Shown here piece after piece: positions 43,924 to 52,281 of a stretch of DNA of 57,507 nucleotides. The notes beneath the pieces are model-generated. The model did not search any database and was not told where the DNA came from. It saw only the letters and a list, made by a program, of their open reading frames with translations. Source of the DNA: Streptomyces sp. UNOC14_S4 (GTDB lineage: Bacteria > Actinomycetota > Actinomycetes > Streptomycetales > Streptomycetaceae). The stretch spans positions 1-57,507 of the forward strand of contig NZ_JAINFC010000002.1 of NCBI RefSeq assembly GCF_020740835.1. Direction: 5' to 3'. Each line of letters begins with the position of its first letter. The stretch's first letter is position 1. Position numbers and translations under genes: made by a program.

Positions 43924-44568
43924 ATGAGGAAGTTCATCCCGCAATTCCAGGGGGCCGCGTGGGCCGACGGTATGCGCGTCCTGCACGCCTACCTCCTCCC
44001 GGACCTGACGGTCGACCGGCATCTCGCGCAGCTCGTATCGGCCTGCCGCGAGGCGATGCGGCCGTTCCCGATCACGCTGCTCGGCAATTCACGGCTCCAC
44101 GTCACCGTCGAGATGGTCGCCGACACCAGCTCCGGCAACATTGGCCCGGACGAACGCGCCGTGCTGGTCGACGTCCTGGAGCGGCATCTCACCGGGGCGG
44201 CGCCGTTCCGGGCGACGGCCGGCTCCCCAGTGGCCAACAAGGCCGGCGCTCTGCTGGATCTCTCCCCCGACGGCCCCTTGGAGGACCTGCGAGGACGGGT
44301 CCGAGATGCCTTCCGCGAGGCCCGCGGCCCCGAGGTGGTCCAGCATGATGGAGGCCGACATCACCTCTCTCTCGGGTATAGCTGGGGTACGGCCGACAGC
44401 GATCCCCTCCAGAGTGCCCTGCGGCGTATCGCGCCCAGCCACGCCGTCTTCCACGTCAACCGCGTGCACCTGCTGGACGTCCAGTTCCGTGAACGCGCCC
44501 GCGAGGACGGGAACACGGCCTGGGAGATCTCCTGGACGCCGGTCGCCGCGATCCCGCTGACGGCATGA
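43924..44568 (+). CDS. 2H phosphoesterase, second of the tandem pair
   Basis: A 214-residue protein. The first motif is LHVTVEMVADTSS (His59, Thr61) and the second GGRHHLSLGYSWG near residue 145. Spacing and flanks (LHAYLLPDLTVDRHL near the start, VHLLDVQFRE near the end) are those of LigT-like 2H enzymes. It diverges clearly from the gene just before it, so the pair is not a recent duplication. A good GGGAAGGACACTG leader precedes ATG 43924. A hairpin follows the stop. Confidence 0.8.
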   Translation: MRKFIPQFQGAAWADGMRVLHAYLLPDLTVDRHLAQLVSACREAMRPFPITLLGNSRLHVTVEMVADTSSGNIGPDERAVLVDVLERHLTGAAPFRATAGSPVANKAGALLDLSPDGPLEDLRGRVRDAFREARGPEVVQHDGGRHHLSLGYSWGTADSDPLQSALRRIAPSHAVFHVNRVHLLDVQFRERAREDGNTAWEISWTPVAAIPLTA

Positions 44569-44579
44569 CCCGCCATCGT

Positions 44580-44602
44580 CCGCCGTAGGGGCGGAACGGC
44601 GG
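44580..44602 (+). terminator. Possible terminator after the EEP-2H-2H operon
   Basis: CCGCCGT at 44580-44586 pairs with ACGGCGG at 44596-44602 across a 9-nt loop, 12 bases after the second 2H stop. There is no T-tract, which is common in high-GC actinobacteria. A second hairpin (CCGGGA at 44703-44708 with TCCCGG at 44716-44721) lies shortly before the next gene. Confidence 0.5.
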
Positions 44603-44749
44603 TGGAGGTGCTTCGCCGTATCCGCGAGACTGCGGGCGACCCCACGTGATCTGATGCGTTCCAGGCCCGGGCGCCAGTACCGCTCGGGTCCCCGTCCGTG
44701 ATCCGGGAGTTCCGTTCCCGGGTCGTGCATCTGCCGAGAGGAGATGGGC

Positions 44750-45928
44750 ATGAGGAAGTCGACGGCCGGTGACGGGCCGTGGCAAGCGGCTCTTCGCCGG
44801 GCCACGGACACGGCAGCCTCACGCCTGGGCAGCGTGGATGAGGACTGCTGGGACGACGTCGCGATCCGCGACATCATCGCCGTGACCCTCTACGCCCTCC
44901 ATGTGCGCGACGGCCGCGACGTCGACGACGTGCCGTGGGCGTCGGTGCTGTGGTGGCTGTGGGACGACGAGCGCGTCATCACGCTGGTCGAGGAGACCAT
45001 TCCTGGCACCGGCGCCGCCATGGGCTCTGCCGGTGGTCCGGGCGCCTCGGCGGATCCGGTGGTCGCGCGGTGGTGCTGGTTGAACAGGACCTGGGATCCC
45101 GACGCACCCCTGCATCGCCGTAGTCGCACCTCCCGGCCGGACGGCATGCCCCAGCAATCGCGGGGCCTCGGCCAGGAGCTTCTGCCCGCGGTGGAGGCGC
45201 GGTGGGAGGGCATGAGCCGGGGCATCGCCACTGCTCTTCCGGACCCGGCCATCGAAATCTGCACCCACTGGGCCGCCAGTGCCGTCGCCGCCGCCCTCAG
45301 CGCCGCGAACGGCGGATACGACATCCACCAGCGCGTCCGCGCAACGGCCGGCCCCTTCGAGGGCCAGGCCGGCTATGTGTCCGACGTCGGCTGGGAGTTC
45401 GACGACACGGCGCAGCAGGTGATCGGGCCCGCGGGCTACGTGGTCGACTTCGATGATGTCCAGGGCACCGTACGCGTCGACGCGGAGCACCTGGCGCCGG
45501 CGACCGATTACCGGTGGCCGCGGCGGAGTCCGGGATCGCTGAAGAACGGACCGCCGACCGGACTGGACGACCGGCTGGCCCAGATCCCGCACCCTACGTG
45601 TGCCGAGGACCTGGACGTCCTTCTCGAGCAGGCGAGCAACCCGCACAGCGTTCCGGAGGAGCTGCGGCAGGTGATCCGGGCCGCGCATCAGCACCACCAT
45701 CTCGACGTCCGGCGGCAGGCCATCCCCCGGCCGCACCGGGCGACGGTGCAGACGGTCCTGCACTGGTACCAGCTGGCCGAGCACTATCCCGGTGGCGCGG
45801 AGGACCGTGCCGAGGTGTGGGAGGTGAGGGTCACCCGGCATCTGCACGACGAGGAACCCGTTTGCTCGCTGGCGCTGGACCGCAAGGAGGCGGAGGCGCT
45901 TGCCGAGCGCCTGTTGCGAGCGTCGTGA
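44750..45928 (+). CDS. Unknown protein: helical domain plus SH3-like beta region
   Basis: A 392-residue protein; ATG 44750 is six bases after GAGAGGAG. The N-terminal part (WQAALRRATDTAASRLG, IRDIIAVTLYALHV, then ADPVVARWCWLNRTWDPDAP) matches the gene at 49157-50497 in order and spacing. A middle beta-rich part (RVRATAGPFEGQAGYVSDVG, WEFDDTAQQVIGPAGYVVDF) looks like an SH3- or KOW-like barrel and also has a counterpart there. The C-terminal 130 residues are different and helical. No signal peptide or membrane segment is visible. I do not recognise the family; see the findings. Confidence 0.8.
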   Translation: MRKSTAGDGPWQAALRRATDTAASRLGSVDEDCWDDVAIRDIIAVTLYALHVRDGRDVDDVPWASVLWWLWDDERVITLVEETIPGTGAAMGSAGGPGASADPVVARWCWLNRTWDPDAPLHRRSRTSRPDGMPQQSRGLGQELLPAVEARWEGMSRGIATALPDPAIEICTHWAASAVAAALSAANGGYDIHQRVRATAGPFEGQAGYVSDVGWEFDDTAQQVIGPAGYVVDFDDVQGTVRVDAEHLAPATDYRWPRRSPGSLKNGPPTGLDDRLAQIPHPTCAEDLDVLLEQASNPHSVPEELRQVIRAAHQHHHLDVRRQAIPRPHRATVQTVLHWYQLAEHYPGGAEDRAEVWEVRVTRHLHDEEPVCSLALDRKEAEALAERLLRAS

Positions 45929-45945
45929 CGGCACACGGTCCCAGG

Positions 45946-46482
45946 TCAGGGACCAGGGGCTGCGACGAGGTGGGCGAGCAGGAGGGCGGTGGCGCTGGGG
46001 GCATCGGTGATCCGGCCGGCGCGTACCGCGTCGACGGCCTCGTGCAGCGGCCACCGGAGGACGGTCATCCCGATCTCCGTGTCCTCCCTGGCCTGCCGCC
46101 CGGGACGCAGCCCGGTGGCAAGGAAGAGGTGTGTGCGTGCCCTGGTGGTGGAGGGTAGCGGGTCGACGATGCCCAGGGGGCGCAGGTTGTCCGCAATGAG
46201 CCCGGTCTCTTCTTCCAGTTCCCGCAGGGCCGCGGTACGGGGGTCCTGGCCGTCCGTTCCACCGCCGGGCAGGTGGATCATGCGCCGCTGTGGGAGATAG
46301 AAGTCGTCCTCCACGAGCACCACGTCACTGTTGTCGTCGAGCGCGACGATCCGGACGCCGTCGGCGACCGCAATGTGGTCGTACACGCCCGGGCTGCCGT
46401 CGGGCCGGAGCACGTCGTCGCGGTGCAGGGTGACGAACGCTCCCCGGTGCAGGACCTGCGTCCCCATGCGTGTCCATCCCAT
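45946..46482 (-). CDS. Nudix hydrolase, ADP-ribose pyrophosphatase-like
   Basis: A 178-residue protein with an intact Nudix box: G in LPGGGTDGQDPRTAALREL, then EEETGL, satisfying GX5EX7REUXEEXGU apart from an acidic/Gln position at the first Glu. The preceding DFYLPQRRMIHLPGG and trailing ATGLRPGRQ are typical of the ADP-ribose/NDP-sugar pyrophosphatase group. It would hydrolyse a nucleoside-diphosphate-linked metabolite in the cytoplasm. ATG 46482 follows GAGGGAG; a longer frame exists upstream but is a shadow. It converges with the preceding unknown gene, 17 bp apart. Confidence 0.87.
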   Translation of the reverse strand: MGWTRMGTQVLHRGAFVTLHRDDVLRPDGSPGVYDHIAVADGVRIVALDDNSDVVLVEDDFYLPQRRMIHLPGGGTDGQDPRTAALRELEEETGLIADNLRPLGIVDPLPSTTRARTHLFLATGLRPGRQAREDTEIGMTVLRWPLHEAVDAVRAGRITDAPSATALLLAHLVAAPGP

Positions 46483-46532
46483 GCTGCCAGGCTCCCTCGT
46501 TCGTCGCTCACCAGCGCGGTGACGGGGACGTG

Positions 46533-47021
46533 TTAGAAGGACAGGGACCACATGGGTGCCAGCGCGCGGTCGAGGCCCTGGATGAAGCCGGGGCCCCATC
46601 GCGTGAACGTGTCCTCCCAGACCTCGTCCGGCGCGCCGTCCGGCGGCCGGTGGTCCACGCGCAGTCGCTGCCACTGGAGGGCGACCGGGTCATCCGGGTC
46701 GTCGGGGTCGTGCCCCGCCGCTCGCAGCCGCCGCTCCCATTCCTCTCCCCCCTTGCTGAACCGGCTGCCGGGGTCTCCGCGCAGTTCCTCGACCTGGACC
46801 CGCGTCACCTGCGCCGGGCTGATTCCCTCGGTCTTCGCGATCACGTACAGAGCGATCGTCAGGGCCGCTGCGCCGTCGGCGAGGAGTACGCCGTCGATGT
46901 TCGTTCCTCGCCCCTCCCACAGGGGTCCCACCAGCTCGATGGTTCGTTCCCAGGAAGCCTGCCAGGCTGCAGGGCCTCCTTCGCCCTGCCACTCACGCAG
47001 CTGGTCCAGAATCAACGGCAT
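46533..47021 (-). CDS. Unknown protein, single-domain relative of the neighbouring family
   Basis: A 162-residue protein; ATG 47021 has GAGGGGGA ten bases upstream. It resembles one unit of the neighbouring family: DGAAALTIALYVIAKTEGIS matches NGLVTLALFVTARAEGLDDP in the 447-residue protein, and DDPVALQWQRLRVDHRP with a following WEDTFTRWGPGF recalls the DDPVVARW block and its WDGLQRVY continuation. It has no beta-barrel part. It lies upstream of the Nudix gene on the same strand with 50 bp between them, so they may be co-transcribed. Confidence 0.72.
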   Translation of the reverse strand: MPLILDQLREWQGEGGPAAWQASWERTIELVGPLWEGRGTNIDGVLLADGAAALTIALYVIAKTEGISPAQVTRVQVEELRGDPGSRFSKGGEEWERRLRAAGHDPDDPDDPVALQWQRLRVDHRPPDGAPDEVWEDTFTRWGPGFIQGLDRALAPMWSLSF

Positions 47022-47275
47022 GACGGTGTGTCCCCCTCGACGTTGAGCGTACTGCCCGGCGTGGCCGCCAGCGCGTTCGGTGAAGTCCCATGAGACCACG
47101 GAACCGGAACGGTGATCCGGGCATTGCGCCCACCGGATCCAGCCACACGTACCGCGAGCAGCCCATCACGGAACAATGCGCGCAAAGTCGCCTGTCCGAC
47201 GGTGCCCTCAGCGTCATCAGCGGCCCCGCCTTGCTGCTGGCGTCGGCCTGCTGAAACGCTGGCCCCGCACGGCAT
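47012..47275 (-). CDS. Possible small ORF overlapping the next gene
   Basis: An 87-residue frame whose second half (LRALFRDGLLAVRVAGSGGR, then ITVPVPWSHG) looks protein-like and whose stop overlaps the start of the 46533-47021 gene. There is no clear ribosome-binding site. It may be real and translationally coupled or may be chance. The rest of the divergent region up to 47348 shows nothing else I can support. Confidence 0.25.
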   Translation of the reverse strand: MPCGASVSAGRRQQQGGAADDAEGTVGQATLRALFRDGLLAVRVAGSGGRNARITVPVPWSHGTSPNALAATPGSTLNVEGDTPSCR

Positions 47276-47348
47276 CCGTCATCACACCGCGGCAGCCCCC
47301 GGGAAGAGGGGCTCCGCGATCCGCACCCTGGGGGGGCACGGCGCTCGC

Positions 47349-49103
47349 ATGCTGATCCGACAAGCCGAGTTCAACGACGCTCGAAAACTGACCGGCACGC
47401 TGGTCAACGATCCGAACCTGTGGTCCGCCACCGCCTTGCTCGTCGAGGACGGCCTGGCTCGCGACGCCGACCGCCTCTCGCCGTTGCTGGCCACGTGGTC
47501 ACAGATCGCCATAGCGGCCACGGGCGCCTCCGGCCCACTGTTCGCCGGGGTCACCGACCCGGAAGCCCGCTGGGTGCACCTCGGGCGCGACCTGTGCGAC
47601 GCCGCCTGCCAAGGCGAGCCGGCCGACATCACGAGCGCCGCGGGACGGTGCGCTGCCGAGCTGGCGCCGGACGAGCGCGCGCTGCTGGTCGAGCACCTGG
47701 GCCAGCACATCTCCGATACGCTCCGCCTGACCGGCGGGCTGGAAGAGCTGCTGGAACAGGACAAGGCGCACGAGGAGTTCGCCGCCGCACCGAACGCGGG
47801 GTGGGTGAGCGCCGCGGCCTGGACGATCTGCGCCCTGACCGAAATGCACCATGCCGAAGCCGACCGGGCCATCACCCGTCTCGTCGCCGACGAAGGACAC
47901 GGCGCCGACCTGTGGCGGACGTGGGCACAGGTGGCTGCTTCGATCATGTCGCCGGAGTACCTCAAACGCCTGACCCCGTTCCCGCAGGACTCGGCCACCT
48001 ATCCCGTCGGACTGCCCCAGCGCGCGGTCGAGGCCGTCCACGGCACGACCAGGATGATCAAGCGCGCTCAGGCGGAGTTCGCCGCCCAGTCCCAGGACGA
48101 TCAGGTCATGCTGGCCTTCGAACTGGCCATGATGATCGCCGCCGTCCGTGCGCAGCCCGCCCGGAAGGCGGCGCGCCAGGCCGAGCGCGTGGTCGGCCAT
48201 GCTCCATTGAGCACGGAGCAGGAGGCGATGCGCAGCGTCGTCGGGTCCCTCATGGACGAGCTGCCGGATGGAATCGTCGAGCGGACGGGCCGGATGCACG
48301 CTCTGTCGCGTCGCGCGGTCCTGGCGTTCATCGACGAGGACGCCCAGACCCTGGCCGCGGTCGTGCAGCGGATCGCCTCGTGGGACGACGATCCCGGCCG
48401 GCTGCCGTATCCGCAGCCGCGCTTCCAGTTCGCCGCCCGGCAGGCCCTCGCGCTGGCCAACGACCTCTTCTACCTGGCGGAGACGCACGGCGCCCACATC
48501 TCCAACCGGGCCGCCGCCGGGGGCGCCAGTGATCTGCTCGCACGACACGCACCGGCGGAACACCGGGCGGCCGCGCAGCATCTGCTGACCGCCATGAACG
48601 AAGATGGCCACGACGCCGAGTTCAGCCCGACGGCCGGGGACGAGGCTCCCGGGCTGCTGGCGTTCGCCGCGACCGCCGCCTGGCTGTGCGTCCACCCCAA
48701 GGTCCACCGCTCCCGGGAATCCGCCCGCCTGGCCCTAATCCAGGAGATCCGCGAGAGCGAGGCCAAAGCCCTCAAGACGCCCGACCGCGAAATGATCACC
48801 GAGATCAGCGACCAGGACGCCCTCGCCTTCCTCAACCAGCTCTACGACGGGGACTACCCCCTGCCCCGCGATGCCGGCGAACGGGCCGTGTGGGAAGCGG
48901 ACATCATCGCCGTCGTCAAGCAGCACCTGCTGGAAACCCCCGCCGACGCCACCACGCCCGAGCAGAAGACCGCCCTGCATGAACGTGTGAGTGCCATCCT
49001 GCGTGCGGCGGAGGGCACTCCTCGGCGCACGCCACCGCCCCCGGACCGCACCGGTGTGGTCCGTACCCAGCCGAAGAGGACGTCCAAGCGCAAGCGCAAG
49101 TAG
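47349..49103 (+). CDS. Large helical unknown protein with a basic tail
   Basis: A 584-residue, mostly alpha-helical cytoplasmic protein starting MLIRQAEFNDARKL. It has no signal, membrane segment or motif I can name. Stretches such as GWVSAAAWTICALTEMHHAE, DDQVMLAFELAMMIAAVRAQ and PRFQFAARQALALANDLFYL suggest stacked helical repeats. The last residues are strongly basic (TQPKRTSKRKRK), which suits nucleic-acid contact. The ribosome-binding site is weak. It is divergent from the single-domain gene and convergent with its 447-residue relative, so it sits inside the unknown block. Confidence 0.75.
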   Translation: MLIRQAEFNDARKLTGTLVNDPNLWSATALLVEDGLARDADRLSPLLATWSQIAIAATGASGPLFAGVTDPEARWVHLGRDLCDAACQGEPADITSAAGRCAAELAPDERALLVEHLGQHISDTLRLTGGLEELLEQDKAHEEFAAAPNAGWVSAAAWTICALTEMHHAEADRAITRLVADEGHGADLWRTWAQVAASIMSPEYLKRLTPFPQDSATYPVGLPQRAVEAVHGTTRMIKRAQAEFAAQSQDDQVMLAFELAMMIAAVRAQPARKAARQAERVVGHAPLSTEQEAMRSVVGSLMDELPDGIVERTGRMHALSRRAVLAFIDEDAQTLAAVVQRIASWDDDPGRLPYPQPRFQFAARQALALANDLFYLAETHGAHISNRAAAGGASDLLARHAPAEHRAAAQHLLTAMNEDGHDAEFSPTAGDEAPGLLAFAATAAWLCVHPKVHRSRESARLALIQEIRESEAKALKTPDREMITEISDQDALAFLNQLYDGDYPLPRDAGERAVWEADIIAVVKQHLLETPADATTPEQKTALHERVSAILRAAEGTPRRTPPPPDRTGVVRTQPKRTSKRKRK

Positions 49104-49131
49104 GCGCCAGCACCGGCTCCTCCGACCACGG

Positions 49132-49153
49132 GCCGCCCGGCCAGCCGGGCGGC
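49132..49153. terminator. Strong bidirectional hairpin between convergent genes
   Basis: GCCGCCCGG at 49132-49140 pairs with CCGGGCGGC at 49145-49153 around a 4-nt loop. It lies between the convergent genes ending at 49103 and 49157, where a shared terminator is expected. Confidence 0.8.
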
Positions 49154-49156
49154 GGC

Positions 49157-50497
49157 TCAGTTCTCGAACAATGGCCCGAGCGCGTCGTGGGACCGTTGCT
49201 GGGCATCGGCGACAAGGTCCTCGGCACGGTCGGCCAAGGTCACCTGAAGCTGGCCGCTGCTCATGCGGGCGAGAACGTCCCAGGCGCTCAGGCCCACCGG
49301 GACCCGCAGCTGGCCGGCGTGCGCGACCAGCACCTCGTGCGCCGTCCACGCCGCCCATTCCCGCACCTCCCGCCCGGTGCGCTCGAACGACTTCCACAGA
49401 TGGCGGACCTCTTCCAGGGGCCCGCGCTCCGGCCGCTGCCCGACGTCGGAGATCACCTGGTTGAGGAGTTCGTCGACCTGGTAGAGGCCGCCGAACCGGC
49501 CGGGCAGGAGGTCCGCGGCCGGCATCAGCGGGGTACGGGGGACAGCGGACCCGTCGGCGGGGTCGTCCAGGCCCTCGGCGCGCGCCGTGACGAACAGAGC
49601 CAGGGTGACCAGGCCGTTCACCAACGGCAGCCGCCCGGCTTCCCCGGTATCGACCCCGCTCCATGCGGCGGGCGTGCGGACGCGGTGCCAGTTCACCAGG
49701 GCGCCGGCCCACGTCGAGCACGCCCCCCATACCGTGGTGAACGTCCGGTCCGCGCCGAACGGCGCCTGCTCATCCTTCAGCTCCAGAACGCGCACCCGGT
49801 CACCGGACACCAGCAGCGGCTCGAACTGAACGCCCTGGTCACCCGTGGCCCCCAGTCGCACCAAGTACGAGGGTGGCGGGCCGGAGTTGACATCGCGGGC
49901 TTCGTCATCGAGCTCCCACGCGGGAAGGATCACCGTGGCGGAGCCGCCGTCCTCCTCACCGCCGACGATCCGCACCCGGGTCTGAGGAGCGAGGCCGCCG
50001 CGCTGGAGGGCCAGCGCCGTGTTGGCCGCCATGAGCGCCCAGTCGGTCCCGATGTCCACCGCGGGATCCGGATGCTCGCGGCGGTACACGCGCTGCAGGC
50101 CGTCCCAGAGCGGCGCACTGCCCGGCGCAGGATGCTCATGAGCGTGCGCCGCCTCGGGCCAGGTCCGTGTCAGCCACAGCCATCGCGCCACCACAGGATC
50201 ATCCGCGGCCCCGGCTGCGTCCGGGGCGCTGTCCGTGCCCGCGGCGAGGCGGTCGCCGACCAGCGGGACGACGAGAGCACGCAGGTGCCCGGGGCCCTGC
50301 TGCAGGTGCCACAGCAGCGTTCCGAGACCGACCGCACCGGCCCCGCCCTGGATACTCTTCCCCAAGGCCGCGAAGGTCATGGACAGGATGCCGGTGACCG
50401 CCGTCCATTCCCACGTGCCACGAGGATCATCCGGCTCCCCCAGGTAACTGGCGGCCACCTCCGAAGCGCGCTCGCACGCCCGCTCCCATTCCTCCAT
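49157..50497 (-). CDS. Unknown protein: two helical domains around a beta region
   Basis: A 446-residue protein; ATG 50497 follows GGGGAGGA (a GTG is one codon upstream). The N-terminal domain (EWERACERASEVAASYLG, VTGILSMTFAALGK, DDPVVARWLWLTRTW, LWDGLQRVYRREHPDPAVDI) aligns with the 392-residue protein at 44750-45928. A beta-rich middle (TRVRIVGGEEDGGSATVILP, AWELDDEA, SYLVRLG) aligns with that protein's SH3-like part. A second helical unit follows (NGLVTLALFVTARAEGLDDP to the end) and matches the 162-residue protein. No family name is known to me. Confidence 0.8.
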   Translation of the reverse strand: MEEWERACERASEVAASYLGEPDDPRGTWEWTAVTGILSMTFAALGKSIQGGAGAVGLGTLLWHLQQGPGHLRALVVPLVGDRLAAGTDSAPDAAGAADDPVVARWLWLTRTWPEAAHAHEHPAPGSAPLWDGLQRVYRREHPDPAVDIGTDWALMAANTALALQRGGLAPQTRVRIVGGEEDGGSATVILPAWELDDEARDVNSGPPPSYLVRLGATGDQGVQFEPLLVSGDRVRVLELKDEQAPFGADRTFTTVWGACSTWAGALVNWHRVRTPAAWSGVDTGEAGRLPLVNGLVTLALFVTARAEGLDDPADGSAVPRTPLMPAADLLPGRFGGLYQVDELLNQVISDVGQRPERGPLEEVRHLWKSFERTGREVREWAAWTAHEVLVAHAGQLRVPVGLSAWDVLARMSSGQLQVTLADRAEDLVADAQQRSHDALGPLFEN

Positions 50498-50516
50498 CAC
50501 ATGTCCTCCCCTCCTG

Positions 50517-50539
50517 CCGGCTGGATTCTGGGCAGCCGG
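50517..50539 (-). terminator. Possible terminator hairpin
   Basis: CCGGCTG at 50517-50523 pairs with CAGCCGG at 50533-50539 across 9 nt. It follows the stop of the small hypothetical gene at 50544 on the minus strand and precedes the next minus-strand gene. Confidence 0.35.
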
Positions 50540-50543
50540 TCGG

Positions 50544-51032
50544 CTATCGGCAGATCGTAGGGCTGCCTGCTGTCGCGGGCCGACGTCGGGTGGGTCGGAG
50601 CCGTGACCACCAGGGCTGGTACGCAGCAGCAGAGCGGACCAGTTTCGTCACGGCAGTCAGGGCCTCTTTACCTGCCGGCGTGTACGCAGCGGAAGGGAAC
50701 TCCTGCAGTCCCGCCGCGTCGCGCAGCACCATCACAAGACGGCTGTCCATCCGGTTGACGTGCCGGACTCCCGAGGCGACGAACGCCGCCGTGATCGCAC
50801 CACCTGAGATGACAGCGATGGACTCACGCGAAACAGCGAGCGGCGCGAGTGCGGTGTCCTTCCCCGGGTCCGCGCTCAGAGGCAAGCGAAACGGTTCGCT
50901 CTGATCAAGCGCCCGGAGCAGATGAAGATCGCAGACGTTCGGTCTCCAACGCCTGGCCTCGGCCTCAGCTCTCAAATGCTCAGCCCTGAAGCGCAGCTCC
51001 CGCAGCGATCCAGCCCCCAGCCCATTCAACAT
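50544..51032 (-). CDS. Hypothetical protein, 162 residues
   Basis: The likely start is ATG 51032 (MLNGLGAGSLRELRFRAEHL). The N-terminal half is helical and charged; the middle has VSRESIAVISGGAITAAFVA, then SRLVMVLRDAAGLQEFPSAA. The C-terminal tail is rich in Arg and Pro. It lies 67 bp downstream of the P450 gene on the same strand and could be the last gene of that operon. Not recognised. Confidence 0.55.
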   Translation of the reverse strand: MLNGLGAGSLRELRFRAEHLRAEAEARRWRPNVCDLHLLRALDQSEPFRLPLSADPGKDTALAPLAVSRESIAVISGGAITAAFVASGVRHVNRMDSRLVMVLRDAAGLQEFPSAAYTPAGKEALTAVTKLVRSAAAYQPWWSRLRPTRRRPATAGSPTICR

Positions 51033-51099
51033 GCGCCGATCTTGGCATGCCGAGCACACCGAACAGCACCCTTCGGGCGTATCCGGGCCACAGGGCCTT

Positions 51100-52281
51100 C
51101 TACTGCGTGAATACCGGCAAGGATTCCAGTCCCCGCATGAGTCGTGTGTGGCGCCACCGGAGCTCTTCGGCGGCTACGGCGAGGCGTAGTCCGGGGAATC
51201 GGGTCAGGAGTGCGTGGAAGGCGATCTCCGCCTCGGCCAGGGCGAGCGGCGCGCCGAGGCATCGGTGGATGCCGTGTCCGAAGGCCAGGTGTCCCCTGGC
51301 ATCACGGTCGATGTCGAGGCGGTCGGGGGTCGAGTATTGGGCGGGGTCTCGGTTGGCGGCTCCGGGCGAGATGAGCACCGGGACTCCGGCGGGGATCTCG
51401 GTCTCGCCGAGGGTGAGTGCCTGGGTGCTGTACCGGAAGGTGGCGATGCCGACGGGCGAGTCGTAGCGCAGCAGCTCGCCCAGCATGCTGCTGATCCGAC
51501 CGGGGTTGGCGCGGACGCGGTCGAGGAGCTCGGGGTGCTGGAGGAGCGCGAGGATAGCGTTGCCGATGAAGTTGGTGGTGGTTTCGTGGCCGGCGATGAG
51601 CAGGAGGACAGCGAGGGAGACGAGTTCGTCTTCGCTGAGCTGTTCTCCTCCGTCGCGGACGGTGATGAGGTTGCACAGGAGGCTGTCGTCCGGGGCGCGA
51701 CGTTTAGCCTCGATGAGGTCGGCCATGTAGTCGGCCACGGCGTGGGAGGCGGCGTCGATCCGTTGGGGCTGTCCGGCAGCGAAGAGGTCGTTCGACCAGG
51801 TGCGGACCTGCGCGCGGTCGGCCTCGGGCACGCCGAGCATCTGGCAGATCACCGTGATCGGCAGCGGGATGGCCAGGGCAGCCACGAGGTCGGCTTCGCC
51901 GTCCGTCGGGAGGTCGCCGAGGAGACGGTCGACGGTGTGCTCGATGTACGGGCGCAGGCGGGTGACGGCGCCGGTGGTGAATGCCTTGGTCACCAGGCGA
52001 CGCAGCCGTGTGTGCTGGGGTGGGTCGGTGGCGAGCATGTTGTGCGCGACCGCGGGGTGCAGGTTGCGGTTGGAGCGGCGGCTGGCGAAGAACCGTGCGG
52101 TGTCCTTGGACAGTCGCGGGTCGGTGAATGCTGCCTTCGCCTCGGCGTAGCCGGTCACGAGGTAGCTGGGCCTGTCTGCGGAGCCGGTGGTCACCGGGGT
52201 CACGGGGGCTGTCGCCCGGAGTTCGTCGTAGAAGGGGTAGGGGTTCTGGAGGAACTCGGGGCAGGACAGCGGGTCGCTCAT
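51100..52281 (-). CDS. Cytochrome P450 (class I, bacterial CYP)
   Basis: A 393-residue soluble P450. The I-helix oxygen-activation motif is LLLIAGHETTTNFIG near residue 240, the ExxR pair lies in LGELLRYDSP, and the heme-ligand loop is LAFGHGIHRCLGAPLALAEA with Cys near 341. It needs a ferredoxin and reductase encoded elsewhere. The substrate is unknown. Its start overlaps the stop of the MAB_1171c-type gene by four bases, making it the third gene of an ImmA/IrrE-membrane protein-P450 operon. That coupling ties a redox enzyme to a peptidase/membrane module. Confidence 0.94.
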   Translation of the reverse strand: MSDPLSCPEFLQNPYPFYDELRATAPVTPVTTGSADRPSYLVTGYAEAKAAFTDPRLSKDTARFFASRRSNRNLHPAVAHNMLATDPPQHTRLRRLVTKAFTTGAVTRLRPYIEHTVDRLLGDLPTDGEADLVAALAIPLPITVICQMLGVPEADRAQVRTWSNDLFAAGQPQRIDAASHAVADYMADLIEAKRRAPDDSLLCNLITVRDGGEQLSEDELVSLAVLLLIAGHETTTNFIGNAILALLQHPELLDRVRANPGRISSMLGELLRYDSPVGIATFRYSTQALTLGETEIPAGVPVLISPGAANRDPAQYSTPDRLDIDRDARGHLAFGHGIHRCLGAPLALAEAEIAFHALLTRFPGLRLAVAAEELRWRHTRLMRGLESLPVFTQ

